From assembly GCA_007117275.1 (NCBI GenBank), contig SKGV01000088.1:1-12794 (forward strand): a DNA stretch of 12,794 bases, read 5' to 3'. The position numbers and the translations under genes are program-made. Under the pieces are notes generated by a model, which was not told the origin of the DNA, searched no databases, and saw nothing but the letters and a program-made list of their open reading frames with translations. Below are positions 1 through 6,595 of this stretch, piece after piece (the stretch's first letter is position 1; each line of letters begins with the position of its first letter). The stretch is from Methylophaga sp. (GTDB taxonomy: Bacteria; Pseudomonadota; Gammaproteobacteria; Nitrosococcales; Methylophagaceae).

Positions 1-537
1 GGGGCGATAACGATAAGGTGGCTGATGCCAGTAGCTTCCGTGAAAGCGATAATATGGATTGAAAAAAGGATCATAGTAGGGGCTTGTGTGAATAGATCGT
101 TGTATTGGCGACCACTTGTGCATAGTCTCAATATCGATGATCGGTAATGTTAAATTCCTCTGGTCAACATAACGATCTGCAGTGCCATTTATGGTGCCAA
201 TAAAGGTTACCACTGTTCCCGCAGGATACACAACTGGATCGATAAATTCGGGTGTTCGGGCTAGAAACCGCCCCTGACTGTTTCGATTGGTAATTGGACG
301 ACCGAGATGGTTGAGTGGGTGTTGGACGATTTGAAGCACTGTTGCATCTGCGCAATTCTCGATAACCACAACCTGGCCGCCCCAGCGCACATGGTGTCCT
401 TGTTGGGATAGTTCATCCAGATCAATCTGCTGCAGCTGAAGATCATTGACTGGCGCTGATTGAATTTGTCTGGGTACAGAGCTACAGCCACCGAGTGTAA
501 CTAGAGCAAGTGCAGTAACTATGGTAAACCGAATCAC
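1..537 (-). CDS. slp: Slp-family outer-membrane lipoprotein, partial (C-terminus beyond left edge)
   Basis: Reading the minus strand from a GTG at 537 gives an uninterrupted frame of 179 codons to the window edge. Residues 1-18 form a lipoprotein signal peptide: a basic residue at 3, a hydrophobic stretch, and the lipobox LGGC at 15-18, so C18 would be lipidated. The following part contains the pattern VRWGGQVVVIEN, then GRF, an FxDPxVYPAGTxVTxxGTI segment and an IDIETMHKW segment, which match the Slp/YeaY family of outer-membrane lipoproteins. The visible tail is rich in Tyr, Pro and His. E. coli Slp is about 188 residues, so only a few residues are probably missing. The GTG start is set by a good AGGGAG site 8 bases upstream; the ATG just upstream runs into a stop after two codons. 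Slp is starvation-inducible in E. coli; its exact role is unclear. It is divergent from rho. Confidence 0.85.
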   Translation of the reverse strand, partial: MIRFTIVTALALVTLGGCSSVPRQIQSAPVNDLQLQQIDLDELSQQGHHVRWGGQVVVIENCADATVLQIVQHPLNHLGRPITNRNSQGRFLARTPEFIDPVVYPAGTVVTFIGTINGTADRYVDQRNLTLPIIDIETMHKWSPIQRSIHTSPYYDPFFNPYYRFHGSYWHQPPYRYRP

Positions 538-545
538 ATTTTCAT

Positions 546-551
546 CTCCCT
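546..551 (-). promoter_or_regulatory. Ribosome binding site of the slp gene
   Basis: On the minus strand this reads AGGGAG, followed by 8 bases and then GTG. It decides the GTG start of the lipoprotein gene, since no ATG lies in frame before the signal peptide. Confidence 0.7.
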
Positions 552-629
552 GCGAATTGAATAACTATGACAGTTGAACATGACCGATAAGTTTCTAAGC
601 ATGTGCAGTGCGAAATATCGCCAATAGGC

Positions 630-658
630 TGGACGAGGTGCCTGAATACTGTTATCCT
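630..658 (+). promoter_or_regulatory. Candidate rho promoter (extended -10)
   Basis: A -35-like TGGACG (630-635) is followed by 17 bases and a -10-like TATCCT (653-658) preceded by TG at 650-651, which makes an extended -10 element. Each hexamer matches the sigma-70 consensus at 4 of 6 positions. It would give a leader of roughly 95 bases before the rho start. A second -10-like TATAAA at 734-739 has no credible -35. This is inference from sequence pattern only. Confidence 0.3.
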
Positions 659-660
659 TG

Positions 661-730
661 CAGCCAATTTCTGGTTTCACCTCCCTTTTTTCAAACATCG
701 CGTCACTCTTCTGTGCGCATCAAAACAATT
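661..730 (+). promoter_or_regulatory. C-rich, G-poor rho leader, possible autogenous Rho-binding region
   Basis: This 70-base stretch just before rho contains 22 C and 8 G with repeated YC dinucleotides, and I see no strong stem in it. Rho binds unstructured C-rich RNA, and E. coli rho is known to attenuate its own transcription in its leader. The composition fits such a rut-like region; function is inferred. Confidence 0.3.
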
Positions 731-760
731 CCGTATAAAAATCATCCTACTAGGTAATAC

Positions 761-2020
761 ATGAATCTGACAGAACTAAAAAAGCAGTCTGCTGCTGAGC
801 TGATGGAGCTTGCCCTTTCCATGAATCTTGAGGGTCTTGCCAGAAACCGAAAACAAGAATTGATATTTGCATTAGTTAAAGCACACGCCAAGCAGGGTGA
901 AGATGTCTATACCACGGGTGTACTCGAATTATTGCCAGACGGCTTTGGTTTTCTTAGATCTCCAGAAGATTCCTATGTTGCAGGTCCAGATGATATCTAT
1001 GTGTCGCCCAGTCAGATCAGACGTTTCCATCTACGAACTGGTGACACAATTAAAGGCAAAATTCGTCCTCCCAAAGATAGCGAGCGTTATTTTGCGCTGG
1101 TCAAAGTAGAGGAAATTAATTTCGAAAAACCTGAAGCTTCGAAAAATAAGGTTCCTTTCGAGAACTTGACGCCATTGTTTGCCAATGAGCGCTTCAACTT
1201 GGAACGAGGCAATGGCAGTACCGAAGATTTGACGGCACGCATTATTGATTTGGCCTCTCCAATCGGTAAAGGTCAGCGCGGCTTAGTGGTCGCTCCACCC
1301 AAATCGGGTAAAACAATGATCTTGCAGTCGATTGCGCAATCGATCGCTAATAACTATCCCGAGAGCACGTTGATAGTGTTACTGATCGATGAACGCCCAG
1401 AAGAAGTGACCGAAATGCAACGCTCTGTGCGTGGTGAAGTCGTTTCCAGTACATTCGATGAACCAGCAACACGTCATGTTCAGGTAGCAGAAATGGTCAT
1501 TGAAAAAGCCAAACGCCTGGTCGAACACAAACATGATGTGGTGATTCTTCTGGATTCAATTACCCGTCTCGCGCGTGCCTACAACACGGTTTCACCCTCA
1601 TCAGGCAAGGTGTTGACTGGCGGTGTTGATGCCAATGCGCTACAAAGACCCAAGCGCTTTTTTGGTGCCGCGAGGAACATAGAAGAAGGTGGTAGCCTGA
1701 CTATTATTGCCACTGCCCTCATAGAGACTGGCTCTCGCATGGATGAAGTTATCTTTGAAGAGTTCAAGGGTACGGGTAATATGGAAGTGTTACTCGAGCG
1801 TAAGCTGGCCGATCGCCGGATTTATCCTGCAATCAACGTCACCCGCTCAGGCACTCGTCGTGAAGAGCTGCTTACCAACGAGGAGGATCTGCAGAAGTTG
1901 TGGATCCTGCGCAAGCTGCTTGCGCCGATGGAGCCGGTTGAAGCGATGGAATTTCTGATGGATCGTCTCAAATCAACCAAAACCAATTTGGAATTTTTTG
2001 ATTCAATGAAGCAGGGTTAA
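761..2020 (+). CDS. rho: Transcription termination factor Rho
   Basis: Rho is a hexameric RNA-dependent ATPase that pulls nascent RNA and terminates transcription. The 419-residue product has exactly the length of E. coli Rho and lines up with it without gaps at the motifs. The N-terminal helical domain (1-47) is followed by the cold-shock-like RNA-binding domain with F62, F64 and Y80. Walker A is PPKSGKT at 179-185, the catalytic glutamate E211 lies in DERPEE, and Walker B is VILLDS ending near D265. The Q-loop is at about 278-290, the R-loop at 322-326, and the arginine finger is R366. Differences from E. coli are S182 for Ala in Walker A and R326 for Lys in the R-loop; both look conservative. 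M219, S266 and G337, the bicyclomycin-contact positions, are unchanged. The ATG at 761 has a weak AGG site. The stop codon directly abuts the miaA start. Confidence 0.98.
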   Translation: MNLTELKKQSAAELMELALSMNLEGLARNRKQELIFALVKAHAKQGEDVYTTGVLELLPDGFGFLRSPEDSYVAGPDDIYVSPSQIRRFHLRTGDTIKGKIRPPKDSERYFALVKVEEINFEKPEASKNKVPFENLTPLFANERFNLERGNGSTEDLTARIIDLASPIGKGQRGLVVAPPKSGKTMILQSIAQSIANNYPESTLIVLLIDERPEEVTEMQRSVRGEVVSSTFDEPATRHVQVAEMVIEKAKRLVEHKHDVVILLDSITRLARAYNTVSPSSGKVLTGGVDANALQRPKRFFGAARNIEEGGSLTIIATALIETGSRMDEVIFEEFKGTGNMEVLLERKLADRRIYPAINVTRSGTRREELLTNEEDLQKLWILRKLLAPMEPVEAMEFLMDRLKSTKTNLEFFDSMKQG

Positions 2021-2983
2021 TTGACGAAGCAGTTACTTCACTCACTGCCGCCGGCAATCTGCCTGATGGGCCCGACCGCGGCTGGCAAGACAGATCTTGC
2101 CCTTCAGATTGCCAACAAGTATCCCGTTGAAATCATCAGCGTTGACTCAGCCTTGGTGTATCGGGGGATGGATATTGGCACGGCCAAGCCCGACCGCGAC
2201 ACATTGAGTCAGTATCCACATCATTTAGTTGATATCATCGAGCCCGAACAAGCCTACTCAGCCGGACGTTTCCGTGCTGATGCGCTTAGCCTGATGGCTG
2301 AGATTACAGCCCGCGGCCGAGTCCCGCTCTTGGTGGGGGGAACTATGCTTTACTTTAGAAGCTTAATTCACGGTATCGCTGAGTTGCCTGAGGCTGATGT
2401 AATTATTCGCAAAAAACTCGAAGCAGAAGCTGATAATCATGGGCTTGCCCATATGCACCAGCGACTTCAGAAAATTGACCCAGTTGCAGCAGCTAGAATA
2501 CATGTCAACGACCCCCAACGCTTGCAGCGAGCGCTTGAGGTCTTCGAATTAACAGGACAGACATTGACTCAACTCACCCGAGCAAATACTTCTAGTCCTC
2601 CTTATGAATTCATTAATCTGGTGCTCTCCCCGTTTGATAGACGTGTATTGCATCAACGTATTGCAACTCGTTATCACGTTATGCTGGAGAGTGGCTTTAT
2701 CGAAGAGGTCAGAAAACTCATGGCGCGAGTTGGTTGTCATAAGCATCTACCCAGCATGCGAGCTGTTGGTTACAGACAGGCTTGGGCCTATCTAGAGGGG
2801 GAATATGATCAGGCCGCATTCATTGAAAGAGCCATTATCGCAACGAGGCAGATGGCAAAGCGTCAGCTCACATGGTTGCGATCTCAAAAGGACTGCGTCT
2901 GGTTTGATAGTGGCCCCGACCTGCCAGTGCAGGATGTACTTTTATACTTAACAGCGCGGTTGCCGAGTATCATTAAGTCTTGA
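2021..2983 (+). CDS. miaA: tRNA dimethylallyltransferase MiaA
   Basis: MiaA transfers a dimethylallyl group from DMAPP to N6 of A37 in tRNAs that read codons starting with U. The 320-residue product is close to the E. coli length of 316. It has the P-loop GPTAAGKT at 17-24, the SVDSALVYRGMDIGTAKP block at 40-57, the LVGGTMLYFRSL block near 104-115, the DPQRLQRALEV segment near 164-174, and the C-terminal TRQMAKRQLTWLR signature. The start is TTG, immediately after the rho stop. No in-frame ATG precedes the P-loop except at its edge, and the N-terminal length before the P-loop fits the family. An AGGG at 2013-2016 is only 4 bases from the TTG, so reinitiation after rho (translational coupling) is likely. 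The hfq gene follows 67 bases later, which is the classic miaA-hfq order. Confidence 0.96.
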   Translation: MTKQLLHSLPPAICLMGPTAAGKTDLALQIANKYPVEIISVDSALVYRGMDIGTAKPDRDTLSQYPHHLVDIIEPEQAYSAGRFRADALSLMAEITARGRVPLLVGGTMLYFRSLIHGIAELPEADVIIRKKLEAEADNHGLAHMHQRLQKIDPVAAARIHVNDPQRLQRALEVFELTGQTLTQLTRANTSSPPYEFINLVLSPFDRRVLHQRIATRYHVMLESGFIEEVRKLMARVGCHKHLPSMRAVGYRQAWAYLEGEYDQAAFIERAIIATRQMAKRQLTWLRSQKDCVWFDSGPDLPVQDVLLYLTARLPSIIKS

Positions 2984-2995
2984 CTATCGAGTCAA
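2980..2995 (+). repeat. Small perfect hairpin over the miaA stop codon
   Basis: TTGACT and AGTCAA form a perfect 6-base stem with loop ATCG. It covers the miaA stop and has no T-run after it, so it is not an intrinsic terminator. It could be a processing or stability element, or chance; the left arm also serves as the -35-like box of a candidate hfq promoter. Confidence 0.35.
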
Positions 2996-3007
2996 TACCC
3001 AGAAAAT
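2980..3007 (+). promoter_or_regulatory. Candidate hfq promoter
   Basis: TTGACT (2980-2985, 5 of 6 matches to the -35 consensus) is followed by 16 bases and GAAAAT (3002-3007, 4 of 6 matches to the -10). It would start transcription about 35 bases before hfq. In E. coli hfq also has promoters of its own near the miaA end, which makes an extra promoter here plausible. Pattern-based inference. Confidence 0.3.
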
Positions 3008-3050
3008 TAACCACCATAGACGGTAACAATAACAAAAAGGCGAACAAATA

Positions 3051-3287
3051 ATGGCAAAAGCTCAATCATTGCAAGATCCCTTTCTGAATGCGCTGAGACG
3101 TGAAGATGTTCCTGTGTCGATTTATTTGGTGAACGGGATCAAATTGCAAGGGCAGATAGACTCATTTGATCAGTTTGTGATTTTATTAAAAAACTCTGTT
3201 AATCAGATGGTGTACAAACATGCGATTTCTACTATTGTGCCTTCTCGTAATGTGAATTTCAGCATCAGTCCTGAAGGAGCAGAGTGA
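3051..3287 (+). CDS. hfq: RNA chaperone Hfq (short-tailed)
   Basis: Hfq forms a hexameric ring that pairs small RNAs with mRNAs. The 78-residue protein has a complete Sm core: Sm1 with Y25, N28 and K31 of the distal A-binding face, and Sm2 with the YKH triad at 55-57. The proximal-face residues Q8, D9 and F42 are all present. Two things are unusual compared with E. coli. The rim patch reads RRED at 16-19 rather than RRER, replacing a positive residue by a negative one. The C-terminal tail after the core is only about 10 residues and ends acidic (EGAE), while E. coli has a tail of roughly 35 residues. The start ATG has an AAGGCG-like site about 8 bases upstream. The last codons of hfq carry the ribosome binding site of hflX, and the two genes abut. 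Confidence 0.97.
   Translation: MAKAQSLQDPFLNALRREDVPVSIYLVNGIKLQGQIDSFDQFVILLKNSVNQMVYKHAISTIVPSRNVNFSISPEGAE
3274..3279 (+). promoter_or_regulatory. hflX ribosome binding site inside the hfq 3' end
   Basis: A strong AAGGAG lies in the last hfq codons and is 8 bases from the TTG at 3288. It supports TTG as the real hflX start and suggests that hflX translation is linked to ribosomes finishing hfq. Confidence 0.75.
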
Positions 3288-4433
3288 TTGTTTGAGCGGC
3301 CCAACAGTGATGCGGCATTCAATGAAAAATCAGATCGTGAGGCTGTGGTTCTCGTCCATCTAAATTTTAATGATGCTGATTATGAAGAGAACCGCCATGA
3401 ATTCATTGAACTGGTGAATGGGACCGGTGCCCGAATCGCTGCCGTCACCAGCGGAAAGCGGCAAAGGCCAGATCCTCGATATTTCGCAGGCAGTGGCAAA
3501 GTTGATGAAATTGCACAACACGTGCTCGCTTGCCACGCTGCCTTGGTGATTTTCAATCATGAATTGTCTCCCAGTCAGGAGCGTAACCTCGAACAGAAGC
3601 TGCAATGCCGAGTGCTCGGCAGAACTGGACTGATTCTGGATATATTTGCCCGCAGAGCCCGTTCTCATGAAGGTAAATTGCAAGTCGAACTGGCCCAGCT
3701 TCAGCATTTATCAACGCGTTTGATTCGAGGTTGGACGCATCTGGAAAGGCAAAAAGGTGGTATTGGTTTGCGTGGACCTGGAGAAACACAGCTAGAGACA
3801 GACCGAAGACTACTGGCTCAGCGAATAAAATCGCTCAAGAAACGTTTGGAAAAAGTCAGATCGCAGCGCGAGCAAGGACGGCGATCTCGGCAACGCGGTG
3901 GAGTACCGGTCGTCTCTTTGGTCGGTTATACCAACATGGGTAAATCAACACTGTTCAATCGTATGACCTCAGCTGAGGTTTATGCCGACAATCGCTTATT
4001 CGCTACCCTGGATCCGACATTGCGACGCCTGCGCCTTAGCCACACCGAAAACTTGGTATTAGCAGACACGGTTGGTTTTATCCGCAATCTGCCTCATGAC
4101 TTGGTCGAATCTTTCAGTTCCACACTCGAAGAAACCCGAGATGCTGCATTACTGCTGCACGTCGTCGATGCAGCCTCATCCGAACGTGAGTCTCTTATCA
4201 CTCACGTAGATGAAGTACTGACGCAAATAGGTGCTGATGAGGTTCCACAAGTCATTATTTATAACAAAATCGATCGCCTGGAGGGTGTTTCGGCAAAACT
4301 TGAGCGTAATCAGGAGGGTCAGATAGATCGAATCTGGCTGTCGGCGCACACCGGGGAAGGGCTTGAATATCTTCGTCAGGCGCTTCAGGAATACTTTCCT
4401 GACCACACGCTACATCAGGCTTTTGCAAATTAA
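3288..4433 (+). CDS. hflX: GTPase HflX lacking the usual C-terminal domain
   Basis: HflX is an Obg-HflX superfamily GTPase that binds the 50S subunit and splits stalled ribosomes under heat stress in E. coli. The 381-residue product has the HflX N-terminal domain (about 20-145), the conserved GGIGLRGPGETQLETDRR block at 157-174, and a charged helical linker at about 175-204. The G domain follows: G1 GYTNMGKS at 213-220, G2 ATLDPT at 239-244, G3 DTVGF at 260-264, G4 NKID at 326-329, G5 SA at 352-353. G1 has Met where Ala is usual. The protein stops about 28 residues after G5, whereas E. coli HflX (426 residues) carries a further domain there. No downstream frame could restore it, so this is not a simple frameshift. 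Start TTG (residues MFERPNSD, like E. coli MFDRYD) directly follows the hfq stop and has a strong ribosome binding site. Confidence 0.95.
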   Translation: MFERPNSDAAFNEKSDREAVVLVHLNFNDADYEENRHEFIELVNGTGARIAAVTSGKRQRPDPRYFAGSGKVDEIAQHVLACHAALVIFNHELSPSQERNLEQKLQCRVLGRTGLILDIFARRARSHEGKLQVELAQLQHLSTRLIRGWTHLERQKGGIGLRGPGETQLETDRRLLAQRIKSLKKRLEKVRSQREQGRRSRQRGGVPVVSLVGYTNMGKSTLFNRMTSAEVYADNRLFATLDPTLRRLRLSHTENLVLADTVGFIRNLPHDLVESFSSTLEETRDAALLLHVVDAASSERESLITHVDEVLTQIGADEVPQVIIYNKIDRLEGVSAKLERNQEGQIDRIWLSAHTGEGLEYLRQALQEYFPDHTLHQAFAN

Positions 4434-4446
4434 ATGTGTCCGGTTT

Positions 4447-4465
4447 TGGTTGCCTTCAGCAACCA
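4447..4465 (+). repeat. Hairpin between hflX and hflK
   Basis: TGGTTGC and GCAACCA pair perfectly over 7 bases with the 5-base loop CTTCA. No T-run follows, so a Rho-independent terminator is unlikely. It may be an mRNA processing or stability element separating hflX from hflKC. Confidence 0.45.
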
Positions 4466-4477
4466 TGTCCGTAAAAT
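4450..4477 (+). promoter_or_regulatory. Candidate hflKC promoter
   Basis: TTGCCT (4450-4455, 4 of 6 matches) and TAAAAT (4472-4477, 5 of 6 matches) are spaced by 16 bases, upstream of hflK. The -35-like part overlaps the hairpin at 4447-4465. A TAGAAT at 4492-4497 is an alternative -10 without a good -35. Inference from pattern. Confidence 0.3.
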
Positions 4478-4508
4478 AGCTGGTTTATGAATAGAATCTT
4501 TTCTCTGA

Positions 4509-4514
4509 TTGGAG
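4509..4514 (+). promoter_or_regulatory. hflK ribosome binding site
   Basis: TTGGAG lies 6 bases before the ATG at 4521. The TTG of this element is itself in frame with hflK, but it is the ribosome binding site and not the start; the family N-terminus MAWNEPG begins at 4521. Confidence 0.75.
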
Positions 4515-4520
4515 TTTTAC

Positions 4521-5723
4521 ATGGCTTGGAACGAACCCGGTAGTGGGGGTAACAAGGACCCATGGGGCAACCGTGGCAATTCGGGTCCGCCCGACCTGGA
4601 TGAAGTAGTGCGTAATGTGCAGCGCAAACTTGGCGGTATATTTGGCGGCAATAAAGGCAACGATGGTGACTCATCGGGGTCTGGTCCGACGGGATCTATC
4701 GGCATTGGTTTGATCGCGGCGATTATCCTCGTCGTATGGCTGTTGTCAGGTATCTACATCATCGAACCGGCCGAGCGAGGAGTAGTGACTCGGTTTGGTG
4801 CATACAGCCATACCGCGATGCCTGGCCCACACTGGCGTTTTCCTTTCCCGATTGATCGGGTTGAAGTTGTCGATGTTTCACAGATTCGTACTGTAGAGAT
4901 TGGCTATCGATCAGCCGGTGGCAGACCGGAAACTAATGTGCAATCAGAAGCACTCATGCTGACCAACGATGAAAATATTGTCGATTTGAAAATCGCGGGT
5001 CAGTATAGAATCGAAGATGCCTCGCAATACTTCTTCAACGTGCGTAACCCAGACACAGTGCTTCGGCAAATGATGGAAAGTGCTGTGCGTGAGGTGGTTG
5101 GGCAATCAAATATGGATTTTGTCTTGACTGAAGGGCGCAGTGAAGTGGCAACACGCACTGAACAGCTGTTGCAAATAATGCTGGAACAACACGAGACCGG
5201 CTTAACCGTCACCAGTGTCAGCATGCAGGACGTTCAGCCACCTGAACAGGTCCAAGCTGCTTTTGCCGACGCGGTTAGAGCCCGGGAAGACGAAGTACGA
5301 CTGCGTAACCAGGCTGAGGCGTATGCCAACGAGGTACTGCCTCGAGCACGTGGTGAAGCCTTCCGAATCATTCAAGAGGCTCAGGCATACAAGAGTGAGA
5401 TTGTTGCCCGCGCAGAAGGTGAAACCAGTCGTTTTCTGCAAGTTATGGCTGAGTACGAAAAATCTCCTGTCATCATGCAAGAACGACTATATCTAGACGC
5501 TATGGAATCGGTTTACTCAAGAAGCCAGAAAGTCATGGTCGATTTGAGTGGTGACAGCAATAATGTGCTTTACTTGCCAATGGATAGAATGCGTGGTGCC
5601 TCTGGCTCTCAAACAGCGCCTCTGGATCTGCAAAACCTGACAGCGTTTCCAAACTCAGGCGGCAGTCAGTCATCGGAAACGAATAATGCTCGTGACGATG
5701 TTCGTAGCAGAGGAGGTCGATAG
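4521..5723 (+). CDS. hflK: FtsH protease modulator subunit HflK
   Basis: HflK and HflC form a large membrane cage around the FtsH protease and modulate its access to membrane substrates. The 400-residue product starts MAWNEPG, as in E. coli (MAWNQPG), then has a Gly/Asn/Asp-rich cytoplasmic segment with the PPDLDEV motif at 23-29. A single membrane helix lies at about 58-80, followed by the periplasmic SPFH/band-7 domain (about 80-270, beginning IIEPAERGVVTRFG). A long charged Glu/Ala/Arg helix and a Ser/Asn/Gly-rich low-complexity tail end the protein. The start was chosen at ATG 4521 for the ribosome binding site and the family N-terminus. hflC follows after 2 bases, with its own AGGAGG at 5711-5716 inside the hflK 3' end, so the two are made together. 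No missing parts are visible. Confidence 0.96.
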   Translation: MAWNEPGSGGNKDPWGNRGNSGPPDLDEVVRNVQRKLGGIFGGNKGNDGDSSGSGPTGSIGIGLIAAIILVVWLLSGIYIIEPAERGVVTRFGAYSHTAMPGPHWRFPFPIDRVEVVDVSQIRTVEIGYRSAGGRPETNVQSEALMLTNDENIVDLKIAGQYRIEDASQYFFNVRNPDTVLRQMMESAVREVVGQSNMDFVLTEGRSEVATRTEQLLQIMLEQHETGLTVTSVSMQDVQPPEQVQAAFADAVRAREDEVRLRNQAEAYANEVLPRARGEAFRIIQEAQAYKSEIVARAEGETSRFLQVMAEYEKSPVIMQERLYLDAMESVYSRSQKVMVDLSGDSNNVLYLPMDRMRGASGSQTAPLDLQNLTAFPNSGGSQSSETNNARDDVRSRGGR

Positions 5724-5725
5724 CC

Positions 5726-6592
5726 ATGGGTACACGTCTTACACAAATCCTAGTCATCGCTGCAGTCGCTCTGGTGACGATAAGTTCGGCGATTTTTTAC
5801 GTCGACGAGCGTGAGCATGTTCTATTGCTGCGTCTTGGTGAAGTTCAGCGGGCTGACTATGAGCCTGGTATTCACTTCAAGATACCGTTTGTCAACGAGG
5901 TGCGTCGCTTCGACAACCGCACCTTGATATTGGACTCAGCCCCATCGCGTTACCTGACCGGTGAAATGAAGAACGTGATCGTTGATTCATTCATCCTCTG
6001 GCGCATTGTTGATCCGGAAGCTTTCTTTACCTCGATGAGTGGTGATGAAGAGAATGCACGACTGCGCCTTGGCCAGATTATTCGTGATGGTCTTCGTGGT
6101 GAATTTGGTCGCCGTACCATCCAGCAACTGGTGTCAGGCGATCGGTCAGAAATGGTGCGTGACATCATGCGTGACGCTAATCGCACCTCTGCTGGTTTCG
6201 GCATTGAAGTGACCAACGTGCGTATCAAACGCATTGACTTGCCCAGTGAAGTCAGCTCATCGGTCTTCGCTCGAATGGAAGCAGAACGGGAACGGGTAGC
6301 TAGGGACCTGCGTTCACGTGGTGCAGAAGAAGCTGAAAAGATTCGTTCTGATGCTGATAGGCAGCGTATCGTCATTGTTGCTGAGGCTGAGCGAACAGCA
6401 CAGACACTTCGAGGTGAAGGCGACGCAATAGCCTCTAACACCTATGCCAATGCGTTTGGTCAAAATCACGAGTTTTTCTCGCTGTATCGTCGCATGAATG
6501 CATACAAGAATGTGTTTAGAGGCGACGATCTATTGGTCATCGATCCACAAGGTGAATTCTTTAACCGCTTCAGTGATCCCTTGGCGCGTTAA
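5726..6592 (+). CDS. hflC: FtsH protease modulator subunit HflC
   Basis: HflC is the partner of HflK in the SPFH-family complex that controls FtsH at the inner membrane. The 288-residue product has one N-terminal membrane helix at about 6-25, then the band-7 start YVDEREHVLLLRLGEV, and the PGIHFKIPFVNEVRRFDNR segment typical of HflC. A long Glu/Arg/Ala helix (about 185-235) follows, and the C-terminal part contains FFSLYRRMNAYKNVF and a DPQGEFF motif. It is shorter than E. coli HflC (334 residues) but without a visible break. The ATG follows the hflK stop by 2 bases, with AGGAGG placed 9 bases upstream. It shares the SPFH architecture with HflK, as expected of paralogues. Confidence 0.96.
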   Translation: MGTRLTQILVIAAVALVTISSAIFYVDEREHVLLLRLGEVQRADYEPGIHFKIPFVNEVRRFDNRTLILDSAPSRYLTGEMKNVIVDSFILWRIVDPEAFFTSMSGDEENARLRLGQIIRDGLRGEFGRRTIQQLVSGDRSEMVRDIMRDANRTSAGFGIEVTNVRIKRIDLPSEVSSSVFARMEAERERVARDLRSRGAEEAEKIRSDADRQRIVIVAEAERTAQTLRGEGDAIASNTYANAFGQNHEFFSLYRRMNAYKNVFRGDDLLVIDPQGEFFNRFSDPLAR

Positions 6593-6595
6593 GGT

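Noticed and set aside
580..627. Fifteen-codon ATG frame upstream of rho, a possible leader peptide like rhoL
   Set aside because: No ribosome binding site, and it lies before the candidate promoter, so it may not be transcribed with rho.
734..739. TATAAA as the main rho -10 element
   Set aside because: No acceptable -35 at 16-18 bases upstream, and the leader would be too short for the known autoregulation.
3360..3707. Minus-strand frame of 115 codons opposite hflX
   Set aside because: Complement of a well-conserved HflX N-terminal domain with no recognisable protein pattern.
4447..4465. Hairpin as intrinsic terminator after hflX
   Set aside because: No T-run follows the stem on either strand.
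4434..4520. Possible frameshifted remainder of the HflX C-terminal domain
   Set aside because: All frames after the stop close within about 15 codons, too short for the missing domain.
5950..6441. Minus-strand frame of 163 codons opposite hflC
   Set aside because: Composition is Ser/Arg-rich as expected for the complement of a coding frame; no family resemblance or ribosome binding site; hflC is certain here.
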